Source: Lepisosteus oculatus (Eukaryota; Chordata; Actinopteri; Semionotiformes; Lepisosteidae). Taken from it: DNA of 64,000 nucleotides. The notes under the pieces were generated by a model. That model was not told the DNA's origin, searched no databases, and saw nothing but the letters and a program-made list of their open reading frames with translations. Positions 12,011 to 23,500 of the stretch are shown here, piece after piece; within the stretch, counting starts at the first letter, position 1, and every line of letters begins with the position of its first letter. Location: the NCBI RefSeq assembly GCF_040954835.1, contig NC_090696.1:68261722-68325721 (forward strand), read 5' to 3'. Position numbers and translations under genes: made by a program.

Positions 12011-13079
12011 AAAGCGCCCTGTAGCTACACCGTATCCAGGACAGAAATATCGACGCTTCTCTAGTTCAGGTTATCATTTCATGTTCATAAGGACATTGCA
12101 AAGCTTTTGCAAAATTAGGACACTCCATCCCACGAGGAAGCTCGTCGCTGTTAGTCACCCGGTCGATTTTATTTATCAGGTCTGAACAGTGTTTCGGTAA
12201 AAGACAGCCCTGGTTATCGTTTTGCAGGGGAACCCGAATACATCTGCACGCTTTCACAGCTGAATTCCTGATTTTATTCCCTGCTAGTCAGCACATTAAA
12301 CTCGTTTAGGCCTTTCCGCTTTCGGATCTGATTGTGTAACGACGGGCTGAAACAGTATATTTTGTGTATTTGGTATGTGAAAGACAAAGACACCATAGTT
12401 TTAGACTCAAACCATCAAATTAGTCCTATTTGGTTTAAAACTGTAATGATCAACTCAGATTTGAATGATGTGCCTACATATCCCTATAGCAGTGAAGTTA
12501 TACACTGCCGTGTCCATTAGTCGGCGCTGTCACTTTTTTCCTGAGGTGGGACTTAAAGGTTTGTTTTTAACACTTGGGATGGGCGGTTCGGTGTACCGTG
12601 TAAACGGACAAAGAAGCGAATCCATAAAGTTTTTCCACAAAAGTTTCCTCCCAAAAATAACACCCGCCTACATTTCAGACTAGTCCGAATGTTATCAGAA
12701 GAAGAATTTATAATCAGCCTCTTCGCATTAAAACGTGATGGATGATTGAGCAGTACCAATAATCGTTCCGTAGGTGTACAATCAACACTTGGGGCATAGT
12801 GTGTGTACCGATTGTAAAATGTGTGTTATTGCGTGTTCAGAAATGTATTATCGAAGTTGTCTCGGATAACACCGATTCTCGAGTGCTCCCGGGCTCCTGC
12901 GAGTTTCAATAAAAACAAAATTGACTGGTGGGTCTAAAACTTTCCTTTGTCAATATGAAACCGCTCGAAGACTTCAAGAACAACTTGAAATTGGTCCAGT
13001 TAAATCATTAAGGTCCGAGATGCAATAAAAACCACGGTGGGGGTGGGGAAACCTTGGTTATTTTAAGGGTGTACTACGC

Positions 13080-14415
13080 CAGCCGGCATTTTTGTCACAA
13101 CATGAGACCGTCCGTAGGTGCAGAAATGCTCAAAACCTGCGTCCCAACTTAAATAGCGCCCTCGGGGAGGGTTTCGGAGCGAAGACAACGCACGCCGAAA
13201 GTCGTGCCCGCCTGCAGTTTTCGGGGTCCTGCACTGCACTGCGCGGCGGGCGTAGCGGAAAGAGTCGGTGCGCCCGTATGCGCGGCAGTACGGTAGCGGG
13301 CCCCGGAAAGAAAGGGGGAAGTTTGCGTTGACGTCACTCGGCGGAGAGACTCCCGCCTCTCTCGGCCCCCCCGCCCCGCCTCGCTCCGCCGCTGGGTGGC
13401 GCTGCGCCTCCGTTCTCACCCGGGGAGGGGGGACTCGAGAGCGAACGGGACCTGCCTGCCGGAGCTTTTGTTGTTGGGACTGGAAAACCACCTCAGACCC
13501 GGCTCATGCGCTAGCCACGGCACATCCATGAGGTAAAAAAAACAACAACACCATAACACCGGCTTGCGGGGCTCTCGCTTTAGGGGAGAGGGGAGAAGGG
13601 GGGAAAAGCAGCGCCCCCCCCCCCAAAAAAAAAAAAATGTCTCGATTTTTCTTCCCCGGCGATGTCCCCCGAGCAGGCGCGTGCGGGGAGGGAGGGCGAC
13701 GGTGCCCTGTGTGGGCAGAGGCAGAGACTGCGGAGCCGAAGTTGAAGAAACAAACAATAAGTAAATGAGTGGTGTTTTCCCGCACAAAAATTAGAAGTTG
13801 GCGGCCGTGCCACGGAAATAAGGCGGCGATACACCCGGCGCTCCCCCCTCCAGGGCTGGCGTAAGGGGGCCAAACAGCGCCGCGTTCTTATTTTTGCCGG
13901 TTTTTTATTCTTCGCTAACGTGTGTAATTTGAATAGTTTTGCGGCCTAACGCCTAGGCCCAGTATTTACCAGGACGGGGCTGGCTGGGGAGCTCCCCTCG
14001 CTGCCTGCCGGAGCGATTTGGGCGACCGGCGCCGAAAATCTCAATCGGGCGCCTGTTGTTGGGGGGTCGGGTGCGGGAGAGTGCATTTTCGATCACGTTT
14101 CATTGTGAAATGTTTACTTTTCTACCCTGATTGGTCGCCGAGAGGGAATGAAAGAGGGAGCCGGAGCTGCTTCCCGTCTGGGGGCTTTTAAGGATGTTTT
14201 TCCTTTCTCAGGGAAGGGGTGATCCGCGGATCCGGGGCTTGTGGAGAATCCAAGGGGCCTTCGTTGGCTTGATCAACCGTGTGTTGTTTCGTTTTGTGGA
14301 GGAGGGGGGGGTGAGGCTGAAAATGGGGTGAAAAGTGCGGTACATTCGTGCTGGTGAACTTTTGTTTTGTGACCGATAGAGGCCAGTAGCGCGCTGTGCA
14401 AGAGACGCCGACAGC
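13080..14415 (+). promoter_or_regulatory. PDS5A: PDS5A CpG-island promoter and 5' UTR region
   Basis: CpG density is high from about 13080 to 14060. It holds GC boxes (CCGCCCCGCC at 13371-13380), a perfect CRE at 13329-13336 and an inverted CCAAT (ATTGG) at 14130-14134. A candidate noncoding first exon ends at the donor ATGAG|GTAAAA (13532/13533). The exon with the start codon is entered at GACCGATAG|AGGCC (exon from 14380). The noncoding exon is inferred from these splice signals only. Confidence 0.6.
13329..13336. promoter_or_regulatory. Full palindromic CRE (TGACGTCA)
   Basis: TGACGTCA is the consensus CREB/ATF site. It sits in the CpG island about 1.1 kb upstream of the PDS5A start codon and about 200 bp before the candidate first donor. 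Confidence 0.6.
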
Positions 14416-14526
14416 ATGGAGTTCCCGCAGCAGCCCAGACCCGCAGACGGCAAGATCACCTACCCGCCCGGGGTGAAAGAGATCACCGACAAGATCACCA
14501 ACGATGAGGTCGTCAAGCGGTTAAAG
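14416..14526 (+). CDS. PDS5A: PDS5A coding exon 1
   Basis: Residues 1-37, [19 protein letters not shown] to VVKRLK. Donor AAAG|GTAAGC. A 7.8-kb intron follows. Confidence 0.96.
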
Positions 14527-17500
14527 GTAAGCACTGGGCCTTTCACCGGCGTCTTGAAGAAAATAAAAAGACTGGTTCAGCCTGCTCGCTCTGGACTACA
14601 TCGCAAAGACTACATAATTACATAATGCAGCATTACGTACACGTGTGGAGAGGATTTCTTCATATACATGTCCATTTGTAACGTGAAAGTACTTATTTTT
14701 GCAGGCAACACACTCTGCAGATGTACACCTTTAATAGTTAGAGAAGGAATCGTTTGCAAAAGAGTAGACAAGCTGTCTGCTCAGGGAGGTCAAAGGTACT
14801 AGTGAATCTAGGAGTTTCTATGAAATATCAGCAGTATTTTCCTCCCACCGGTACTGGGCTTGTGTGTAGAAATAAAGAAGCCTGTATACTATATGTATAA
14901 ATGTCAAATCACTAGAACCCGAACAGTTTAATCAACGTTTAGTCTTTTTCCACTTTCCCGCATGAGGAGATTAATTACGTTGTAATGCTTTTTTCCCCCA
15001 ATTGGAAAGCTTTAACATGCGACAGAGGCTGCTGCTGAGAAATTACTGTCGTTGAATGGGTGGTTCGGTTCGGTTAACTGTCATGTGCACAAGTGCGATG
15101 AAGTGCTTATTTGCAAGTACTGTATGCTCCAGTATAAAGACGTTAAGGAAACGCCAAAAAAACATAAACACAGAACAGCAGCAGCAAGTTAAATAACATA
15201 CAACTTAAAAAACCAGCAGTGTGAGCCCAGGGTGGCGGTAGAGTTCAGTAATCTGACGGCTTGTGGGAAGAAACTGTCTCGGAATCTGCAAGCTTGTGCC
15301 TTTATGCTCCTATAACGCTGACCTGAGGGAAGGGGGGAGACAAAGGAGGAACCAGGATGACTGGTATCCTTAGCGATATTTCCATCCTTCCTGAAACAGC
15401 GAGTTGTGGAAAATGTCCGAAAGAGAGGGGAGCTATACTTCGATGATGGACTGGGCTGTAACACCTTCTGGTCAGACAACGAGCTGACGAGCTAAACCAC
15501 TCGGCACTGTGTGTTGAATGTGCTGTGTGGTAAATTCTCTTCCTGGCCAGTGAAGGTGTCTGGGTGGACGCGATCGTGTCTCTGCACGGTTTAATAGTGA
15601 CTCAAAACGGCAGTCGCATGAAGCACCTTTACTGGGGTTTGCTCACAAAACCACTTGGGCTGAGCCAGTTTGGAGGAATGTTGCCTGGTCCTCTCTCGGC
15701 CAGGTTACCCGGAGTCTAGGGCTGCAGGTGGCTGTCATGGCACCCAAGGGGGCTCCCACGGAGAACAGGAAGGAACCTGCAGTAAATCTCGGTTAAACAT
15801 TAAGAGTGCAGGACCTTTGCTGACCTGTTGTTACTTCGGGAAATAGCTGTGTGTATGTGTATGTACTGGGCCTAGTTGTGCTGCACCATGTGATCAGGTG
15901 CTACAAGGCTTTGCCTTTATATCGATCTGATCATGCGAGAGAGTCTTTGAAGCACTTGACGTACAGGAGGGGACCTGCTTCATCACTGAAGTGCAGCACC
16001 CACCTGGGACACACGTGACTATGTACAGAGCAGGACAGGTGGATACGTTTTCAGGTCCTTCAGCTTAATTAAGGAGAGAGCTTGAGGCAGGCAACATTGT
16101 ACAAGGCCCAAGCAGAGAGGGTTAACGCCCCCCTACTTTCAAAGAGTGCCCTGAGTGTTATTTGGTAAGCAGATGAAGTCTAGATGTGCACCTGTCTCAA
16201 GAGTTGTGCAGCTCTCTGCCCGTGGCTCTCTGAAACTCATGTCTACAAATCGGCAACTACGAGGCTTAACATGGCGCAAACATCAGGATCTTCTCTACTG
16301 ATGGGTGTCTGGGGATCTGCTCTCGTTCCGTTTAATGCACCTAGTTTGCGTTCTCTTCGACTAAACTGTTTTCGGATCTTTTGCAGAATTTTCCCAATTT
16401 GTCTTGAAAACGCTAGTACGCAGCCGGAGAGCTTGTGCCTGTTCATAGCCGTGTGTTTTGTCCGTCTTCATAAAGAAAAGAGTTCCATTTCTCGTAGCTC
16501 TTTGAAGGCATTGCAATGCTGCTTTTGATAGGTTTCGGTTGTCCTGGTAAATTAGAGGCAGACCCAATCAAGACCCGTTGGATTTTGAGTTTTTTTAACA
16601 CTGGACACTTCGGGTCTGCCTCGTTGGCGGGAGTTTATAGCAGGTAGTGTTTTCCAGTGTTGTAATGGTGACCTCCATGGAATGATCATTCAGATTCAGT
16701 GCAGGGTTCAGTTTTCTTTTTTTATTTGAATTGCCATTCCAGACGGGTAACAACCTACCGCCGGCGTTTTGACCGGTAAATAAAAGCAGGAAGTGATGGT
16801 TATTTGTATTCGTCCTGGACTCCCTCACCAGGTGAATCGTATTTCTCTCCTGCTATGAGCGTTTTTTCCAGCACCGGTTCTTGCCCCTGCTCTTTGGGTT
16901 TAAGAGCCCTTCAGCCCAGTTCGTAAACCAGAAAACCCCTCTGCGTGCTGGCAATGAAGATTTCACACTGCTCTGGGTCAGCATTGCTCAGCCCACTCCC
17001 CTTCCTGTCCATTCCAGTGAATGCAATGCAGTGCGGTGCCTATCACCTCTGTAATTCTCCTGCTTATCAATTTAGTAATGAAGGAGCCGGTTAAAGTGGA
17101 ATTCTTCAATGGGAAGGGCTGAAGGTGCTCCAGTTTGGATAGCTGTGCAAAGCGTTGTGGATTTGTTGGCCCTGATTATCGAGCAAGTGGCCTTCGTGCC
17201 ACACGATTAGACTGGATCTGCCAGGCTGTTCTCCTTGCACTTACAGTTTATTGAATCTAGAGTGAGGTTTAAGTTATAACTGAATAAACGGGGCCATGGG
17301 TCCCTTGTGGCTGGTCCCAAGAGTGGCTTCTGCACTTCAGTATTGCAGCGATAGAATGTGGTGAGAGACTTGCAATCGAGCACTCAGCTGTCTGTACATT
17401 GTTCCACTTGTATTGTTTCAGCCTCGTATATATTGCCACCTATACACAGATGTCTGCCTCAAAAAAAGATTCGTTATCATATTCGTTGTTACACTGCTAC

Positions 17501-20500
17501 TCAATAGCAGCGAACAGCTGGCAATATCAATAAAAACAGCAGATGAGAACGTGTCGTATAATAAAAATAGCAGACTGTATAGTATACTGGTTAAAGGGTA
17601 AGGAAATAAAACTGAGATATGTTACCACTAGGCATGTGTTGTTCAGACAGATCACAGCCTACACAAGTTTTCTATTTAATAGTAGCACAGAGACATCTAA
17701 CTAACTTTCCATTAATGTTTTTATCAAGAGTGGTCCAAATCAATTTTTAGACATTCTTCCAGCTGGGCCTTTTACAGAAGCAATCTGAATGAAGTACTTG
17801 CTCACAGGGACAGTGCTAACCCGATGGATTTGAGCCCTACCAGTCCAGTACCTTATCCCTAATCCACACCGATGCCTGAACACAGCATTGTAGTTTTTGC
17901 ATCCCATACAATACTAAGAAACGGGAGTTGAATTACACGTTTGTAGATGTGATACCAGAACAGAGACACTCTTTTGGAAAACAATCAGTGCACTGGTGAA
18001 TAAAAAATAAAACTGCTTGTATTTTCATTGGTAGACTCAACAGGCATACATGTGTTTTCCAGAAAACAATAATATGGTGTTTTTGGGGGGGCTGGGGAAC
18101 TAAAAGGATCACTGTGTCAGTTCAGCCAAGCATGTAATTACTCTGCTTTAGAACTAACTGTAAGAAATTAAATTGGAGCTAACTACGAAGTCGTTTTTTA
18201 TTTATTTATTGATTGTCTCCTGATAAGGAATATCATATTTTGGTGTTCACCCCAATTTTGAGTTTGTGGAGCTGCAGAAAACTGCCAAGCTGTTTTTAGA
18301 GCTACAATTTGGATGAGACGTAAAACCGAGGTCCTGACTCTCTTTGGTCATTAAAAATCCCTGGGCGTTTCTCGAAAAGAGAAGGGGTGTAACCCCGGCG
18401 TCCTGGCCAAGTTTCCCACTGGCCCTTACCAATCATGGCCTCCTAATAATCCCCATCTATGAATTGGCTTCATTACTCTGCTCTCCTCCACACTGATATC
18501 TGATGTGTGGTGATGCGTTCTGGCGCACTATGACTGCCGTCGCATCATCCAGGTGGGGCTGCACATTGGTGGTGGTGGAGGGGATCCCCATTACCTGTAA
18601 AGCGCTTTGAGTGGCGTGTCCAGAAAAGTGCTATATAAGTGTAAGCAATTATTATAATTATTATAAAACACCCTCATTATTTTTCCCACAGTGCAGTTAT
18701 GGGCCATGTTTTTTCTCTAACCTCATTCTGTTTACTGGTCAGAGGTGATGGTGTGGTTGGAAAGTAGATGTTGGCACGAAAGCCTGATAGGAGCGTCATT
18801 TTCACGATTAGAGTACCGCTTATTCCTTGTGTGGATGCAGTCTTACCCGGGAGCATGAGGGGCAGGACTACAGCAGCTACACCCTGGAGGGGATGCCAGT
18901 TCATCGCGGGATAGACGTACAAGCACACGGGTCATTTGGAGACACGGTTAGCCTAGTCAGTCTGACTTGGCAAAGGGGAAGGAAACAAGCCCCTGGAGAA
19001 AACGGTCGTGAGCACAGAGATAACCAGCACGATCCGAACAGAAGATTCACCAGTCCAGAAATGGGTGCAGGACCCAAGAGCTGTGAGACTGTAGCGCTGG
19101 GTACCATGCCAGTCCTGTAAGCTGCATGTAGGAATTGAAAGATGCCTCCAGCATACCAGTGAGGGGGACATCAGTGAGATCCCCCCCACCATCGCACTGC
19201 ATCCTGTGTTGCTGTAACACCAGGCTAATTTGGGGATGTTCCTCATTCTGAATAAGAAATTAAAGGATTAACAAATTTTTAATGCACTTGCATTTGAGCA
19301 AAGCAGGGAAGCTACCCAGGGAGAAGAAGTGGAATGTAAGGATTACAGGTGATATCCTTCAGGTGGATTAAAAATTATTTCTGCCAGCCAGGCCTTCTCC
19401 TTCCCAAAATTGTCCTGTATCTGATGATGAAAGGGGTCTTTAGAGGAGGGAGAGACGTGTGAGATGGGTCTGCTGTAGCCCTGCACATAGAGCATGATGC
19501 ATCTTAAAACACAGAGAACCTTATGAAACAGTGGCAGTGTGTGAGAAGGAACTGTTTTTTTATTTTTTTATTTCATTTTTTACAACTAAGGATAAGGTAT
19601 CGTTAAGGCTACCAGTCATCCTGGTTCCTCCTTTGTCTCCCCCCTTCCCTCAGGTCAGCATTACAGGAGCATAAAGGCACAAGCTTGCAGATTCAGAGAC
19701 AGTTTCTTCCCACAAGCTGTCAGATTACTGAACTCTACCCCCAACCCTGGGCTCACACTGCTGGTTTTTTAAGTTGTATGTTATTTAACTTGCAGCTGCT
19801 GCTGTTCTGTTTGTTTTTTGGTGTCTTTATTTTGGAGCATACAGTACATGCAAATAAGCATTTCATATGCACTTGTGCACATGACCGTAAACAGAACTGA
19901 ACTGTTTTTGTGAACTACTGAAGGCAGCTTCCCATAAGATAAGGACTGTGACCAATCCTGCCTGATGCAGTTTTGACCTGGCGAGGCGATCAGGACCTGA
20001 CCTGACCTGTGCAGGTTTCCATGCAGTATTTGAGCTTTTCAAGGACACTACTTTCCTTTATAACAGCGGGCTCTTTCCATTTCATACTGGTCTTCCTAAG
20101 GAAGACAGCTCCTTGGGAGAGATGGAGACCCCCATGGATTATTTGGGGGCGGGGGGGTGAAAGGGGGCGCTCCAGGAGGTTTTAATCTACGCTTGTTGAG
20201 CTTTCTGAGGAGCCAGGAGCACAGGTCTTGCTCTCCAGCAGGAAAAACCGTGTTGGAGTGAAGCACAGCAACCCGCCTCCATCCCTTCCCATCCCCCTTC
20301 CTCTCTCCCTGTTGGCTGCTGCTCAGGCTGTGGAGGGTTTATCAGCTAGAAGAAAGATCCTCTGGGTCCTAAAGCCCTCCTAATAAGGGTAACAATTCAC
20401 CCAAGCGTTATCCTTAGGCTGGGGTGAAGCCTCAGCCACTTGACAATGAAAAATCCGTTTTCTGAAAAGCCCCGAGACCGTGAGTAATCGGGCGTAAAGA

Positions 20501-23500
20501 AAGGGGGAATTTTTACCAGATCCGTGCTTCGGCTGACACCGGGTCCGTGCGGACTCCAGTCCGGCAGGGGTTCCCAATCCTGACTCTCCAGGCCCTCGTG
20601 CCTGATGAGCTTAATTACCTCCTTGAAGCTTAATTGAATGATCAAGTTGCTTGATAGAGATAGTTTCAAGTTTTTTTTTTTTCCCCAACAAAATACAATT
20701 AAAAGGCATCCTCTCAACAGGTTTAGGATCTAAAGGCGGTTCAGATTTATCCTACTGTTTAAGTCAATTAAAGATTCAGTTGTGTGATTGAGTGCTTGGT
20801 TGGAATGGGAACCAGCAGGCATGTTGGCCCCCAAGACCAGAATTGGGAACCCCTGAGTTAAGACAGGCAACACACAGTGCAATGTAAGACTCACTGATTT
20901 TAAACTGGTTGGTTCCAGCAATCCTACTGTCTTTGGTCAGTTCAGCTTACAACAGTCCATGACTTGACTGACTGACAGCAGAAGATTAAGCGGTTACGTT
21001 TGAGGATGTTTTTGATTGTGGGAATGATTATGACTGTGGTGTACGGTTACTTTTGTCTGTTTAGTCTGTTGATTGAGCGCTGAACCCTAACTGGGGAAAA
21101 CCCCTGCTTACTGGCTCAACTGTTACAGCTGTTGTCTTTAGCCTTAAACAGACTGTTTGCAGGATTGGATCGTCTTTGTTCTTCAATCATCGTTCAATCG
21201 TTGTTCTGCCATATGTGTTTAGAATGAGTTACAGCACAAACTTAAACTGGATAAGTTTCCATCTGGGGCATTTTTTAGTCACAGGTTTGGCCCGGCTGTG
21301 CCTGACGTCTCCACCTTTTGGTATTTGTAGTTTTAGAACCAATTTGATCAGCCATCCTAGGTAGGAGCTATATCACCCTGCAACTCACAGCTGGCAACCC
21401 ACTGAAGCTAAGCAGGTGGCTGAGTCTGGTCAGCACCTGGATGGGAGACCTCCTGGGAAAAACTAAGGTTGCTGCTGGAAGAGGTGTTAGTGGTGCTAGT
21501 GTGGGTCCTAATCCCTCAGTATAGTGATGTATGCAGTATAATGGCCTATTATACCATAAAAAAGTGCCGCCCTTTGTAAAACTAAGGTCCTGACTCTGTG
21601 GTCATTAAAAATCCCAGGGCATTTCTCTAAAAGAGTAGGGGTGTAACCCCAGCGTCCTTGCCAAAGTTCCCACTGGCCCTTACCAATCACGGCCTCCTAA
21701 TAATCCCCCTCTGTGAATTGGCTTCATTACTCTGCTCTCCTCCTCACTGATAGCTGATGTGTGGGGAGCGTTCTGGCACACTATGGCTGCCGTCGCATCA
21801 TCCAGGTGGGGCTGCACATTGGTGGTGGTGGAGGGGAGTCCCCTTTACCTGTAAAGTGCTTTGAGTGGAGTGTCCAGAAAAGTGCTATATAAGTATAAGC
21901 AATTATTATTATTATTACCTGTCCATCCTTTTCCTTGCCAGTTTATCCAATATAAGGTCGCAGGTTAGCTAGAGTCTACCCTGTCAAGCGTCGGGAGTAG
22001 GGAAAGATGCACCCTGAGCAGGATGCCAGTCCATCCCAGGGCACACACACTCGCACCCGAGCCAGTTTTACAGAGGCCAATTAACTCGGTAGAGTGTTGA
22101 CTGTGGGGTGGGGGGGAATAGAGAACAAACCACTCAAATAGCACCCGAAGACCAGAATTGAACCCTGGACACCAGCACTGCGAGACAGCAATGTCTCACA
22201 ATGTCCCACTGTGCCTCCCCTGATTAGATCAGTTCTTGAAGGATGTTTCTGCAGTCTGGTGGTTGGGTTTTCCACTGCAACGATGCCGCTGGGCCAGGAG
22301 ACCCCTTTGTCTAGTTAAAAATAGAGCTGATCGAATGTACGCGCCTGTCTGTCTGCCCGCCAGATGGTGGTGAAAACGTTTATGGACATGGACCAGGACT
22401 CGGAGGACGAGAAGCAGCAGTACCTTCCCCTGGCCCTGCACCTGGCCTCCGAGTTCTTCCTCAGGAACCCCAACAAGGACGTGCGCCTCCTGGTGGCCTG
22501 CTGTCTGGCTGACATCTTCAGGATCTACGCTCCTGAGGCGCCCTACACCTCCCACGACAAGCTCAAGGTACGCTCTCCCTCGCGGTTTCAGCTGACGAAC
22601 AGCTGCCGCCGCAGTGTAGATGCCCTGTTTCTGAAACAAGGCAGTTCTTGGATTTTCTGAGCAGTGCTTGGTCTAGGTTTGGAAAGCACTGTATAACACT
22701 GGTACAGCTACAGGCGTACTGATGTCTCTTAAGATGGCACACAGCATCATAGCATCAGAATCCAATTTATTAGACTGTTCTAGATACTGGCCAGGGTAAT
22801 TGTTCCTTAAACATATTGCTCATTCACTGCTTCAGCTTACTGTACGTCACTGTTTGAATATACACTTTTACCTCATTTTACACAGGAGTTCTGTTCCTGT
22901 AGAGAATAGTGATGCTTGTAGAGAATAGTGATGATGATGCTTGTAAAAATAGCCCCTACTTTCTTCTTGAATACACAGTACTTACAATACAAGCCAATGT
23001 AACACGTCCGTTTTGCTGCCTTTTCTGAGTAGGATTCTCTTACCGAAGCCGTATTTCCAGTTATTTTCGAGAAAGTTGGTTTGTGAAGCAAGGCCTTGAG
23101 TGCACTGAAAGGCAGGGAGATACCAGCGCAGAGGCTAGGGTTGGGAGCCTGTTACTGCAGGCGCACATCATCAAAACAGAAAAAGAAAGCCTGAACGGCT
23201 TGAATGTTGTATAAGGTAATTGCTTGATGTTTCCAACAGATGCTTGTGTCCTAAGTGTCGGATTTTTAATCCTTGATGGAGTGAATTGGAAAGCGTGTTC
23301 TCAGAGCTGGGGAGGTTCTTATGGAATAGTTGCACCAGCCTGCTCGAGTTTTGCAGCAAGAGACGATCAGTCCAGTCTTGGACCCCCCTGGTGTAATGTG
23401 GTTGCGTGGCCACGAAGGGAGACCCCAGAAGTCATCGCTCAGGACTGGCTGCCAGGTCCTGGCTCTGGGGTACCTGGGGCTCTGCAGTTCTGGTCACTTG

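Noticed and set aside
21385..21470. Possible 5S rRNA gene.
   Set aside because: Only the promoter half resembles 5S. The sequence continues into the SINE body and a second copy of the same structure exists at 32795-33058.
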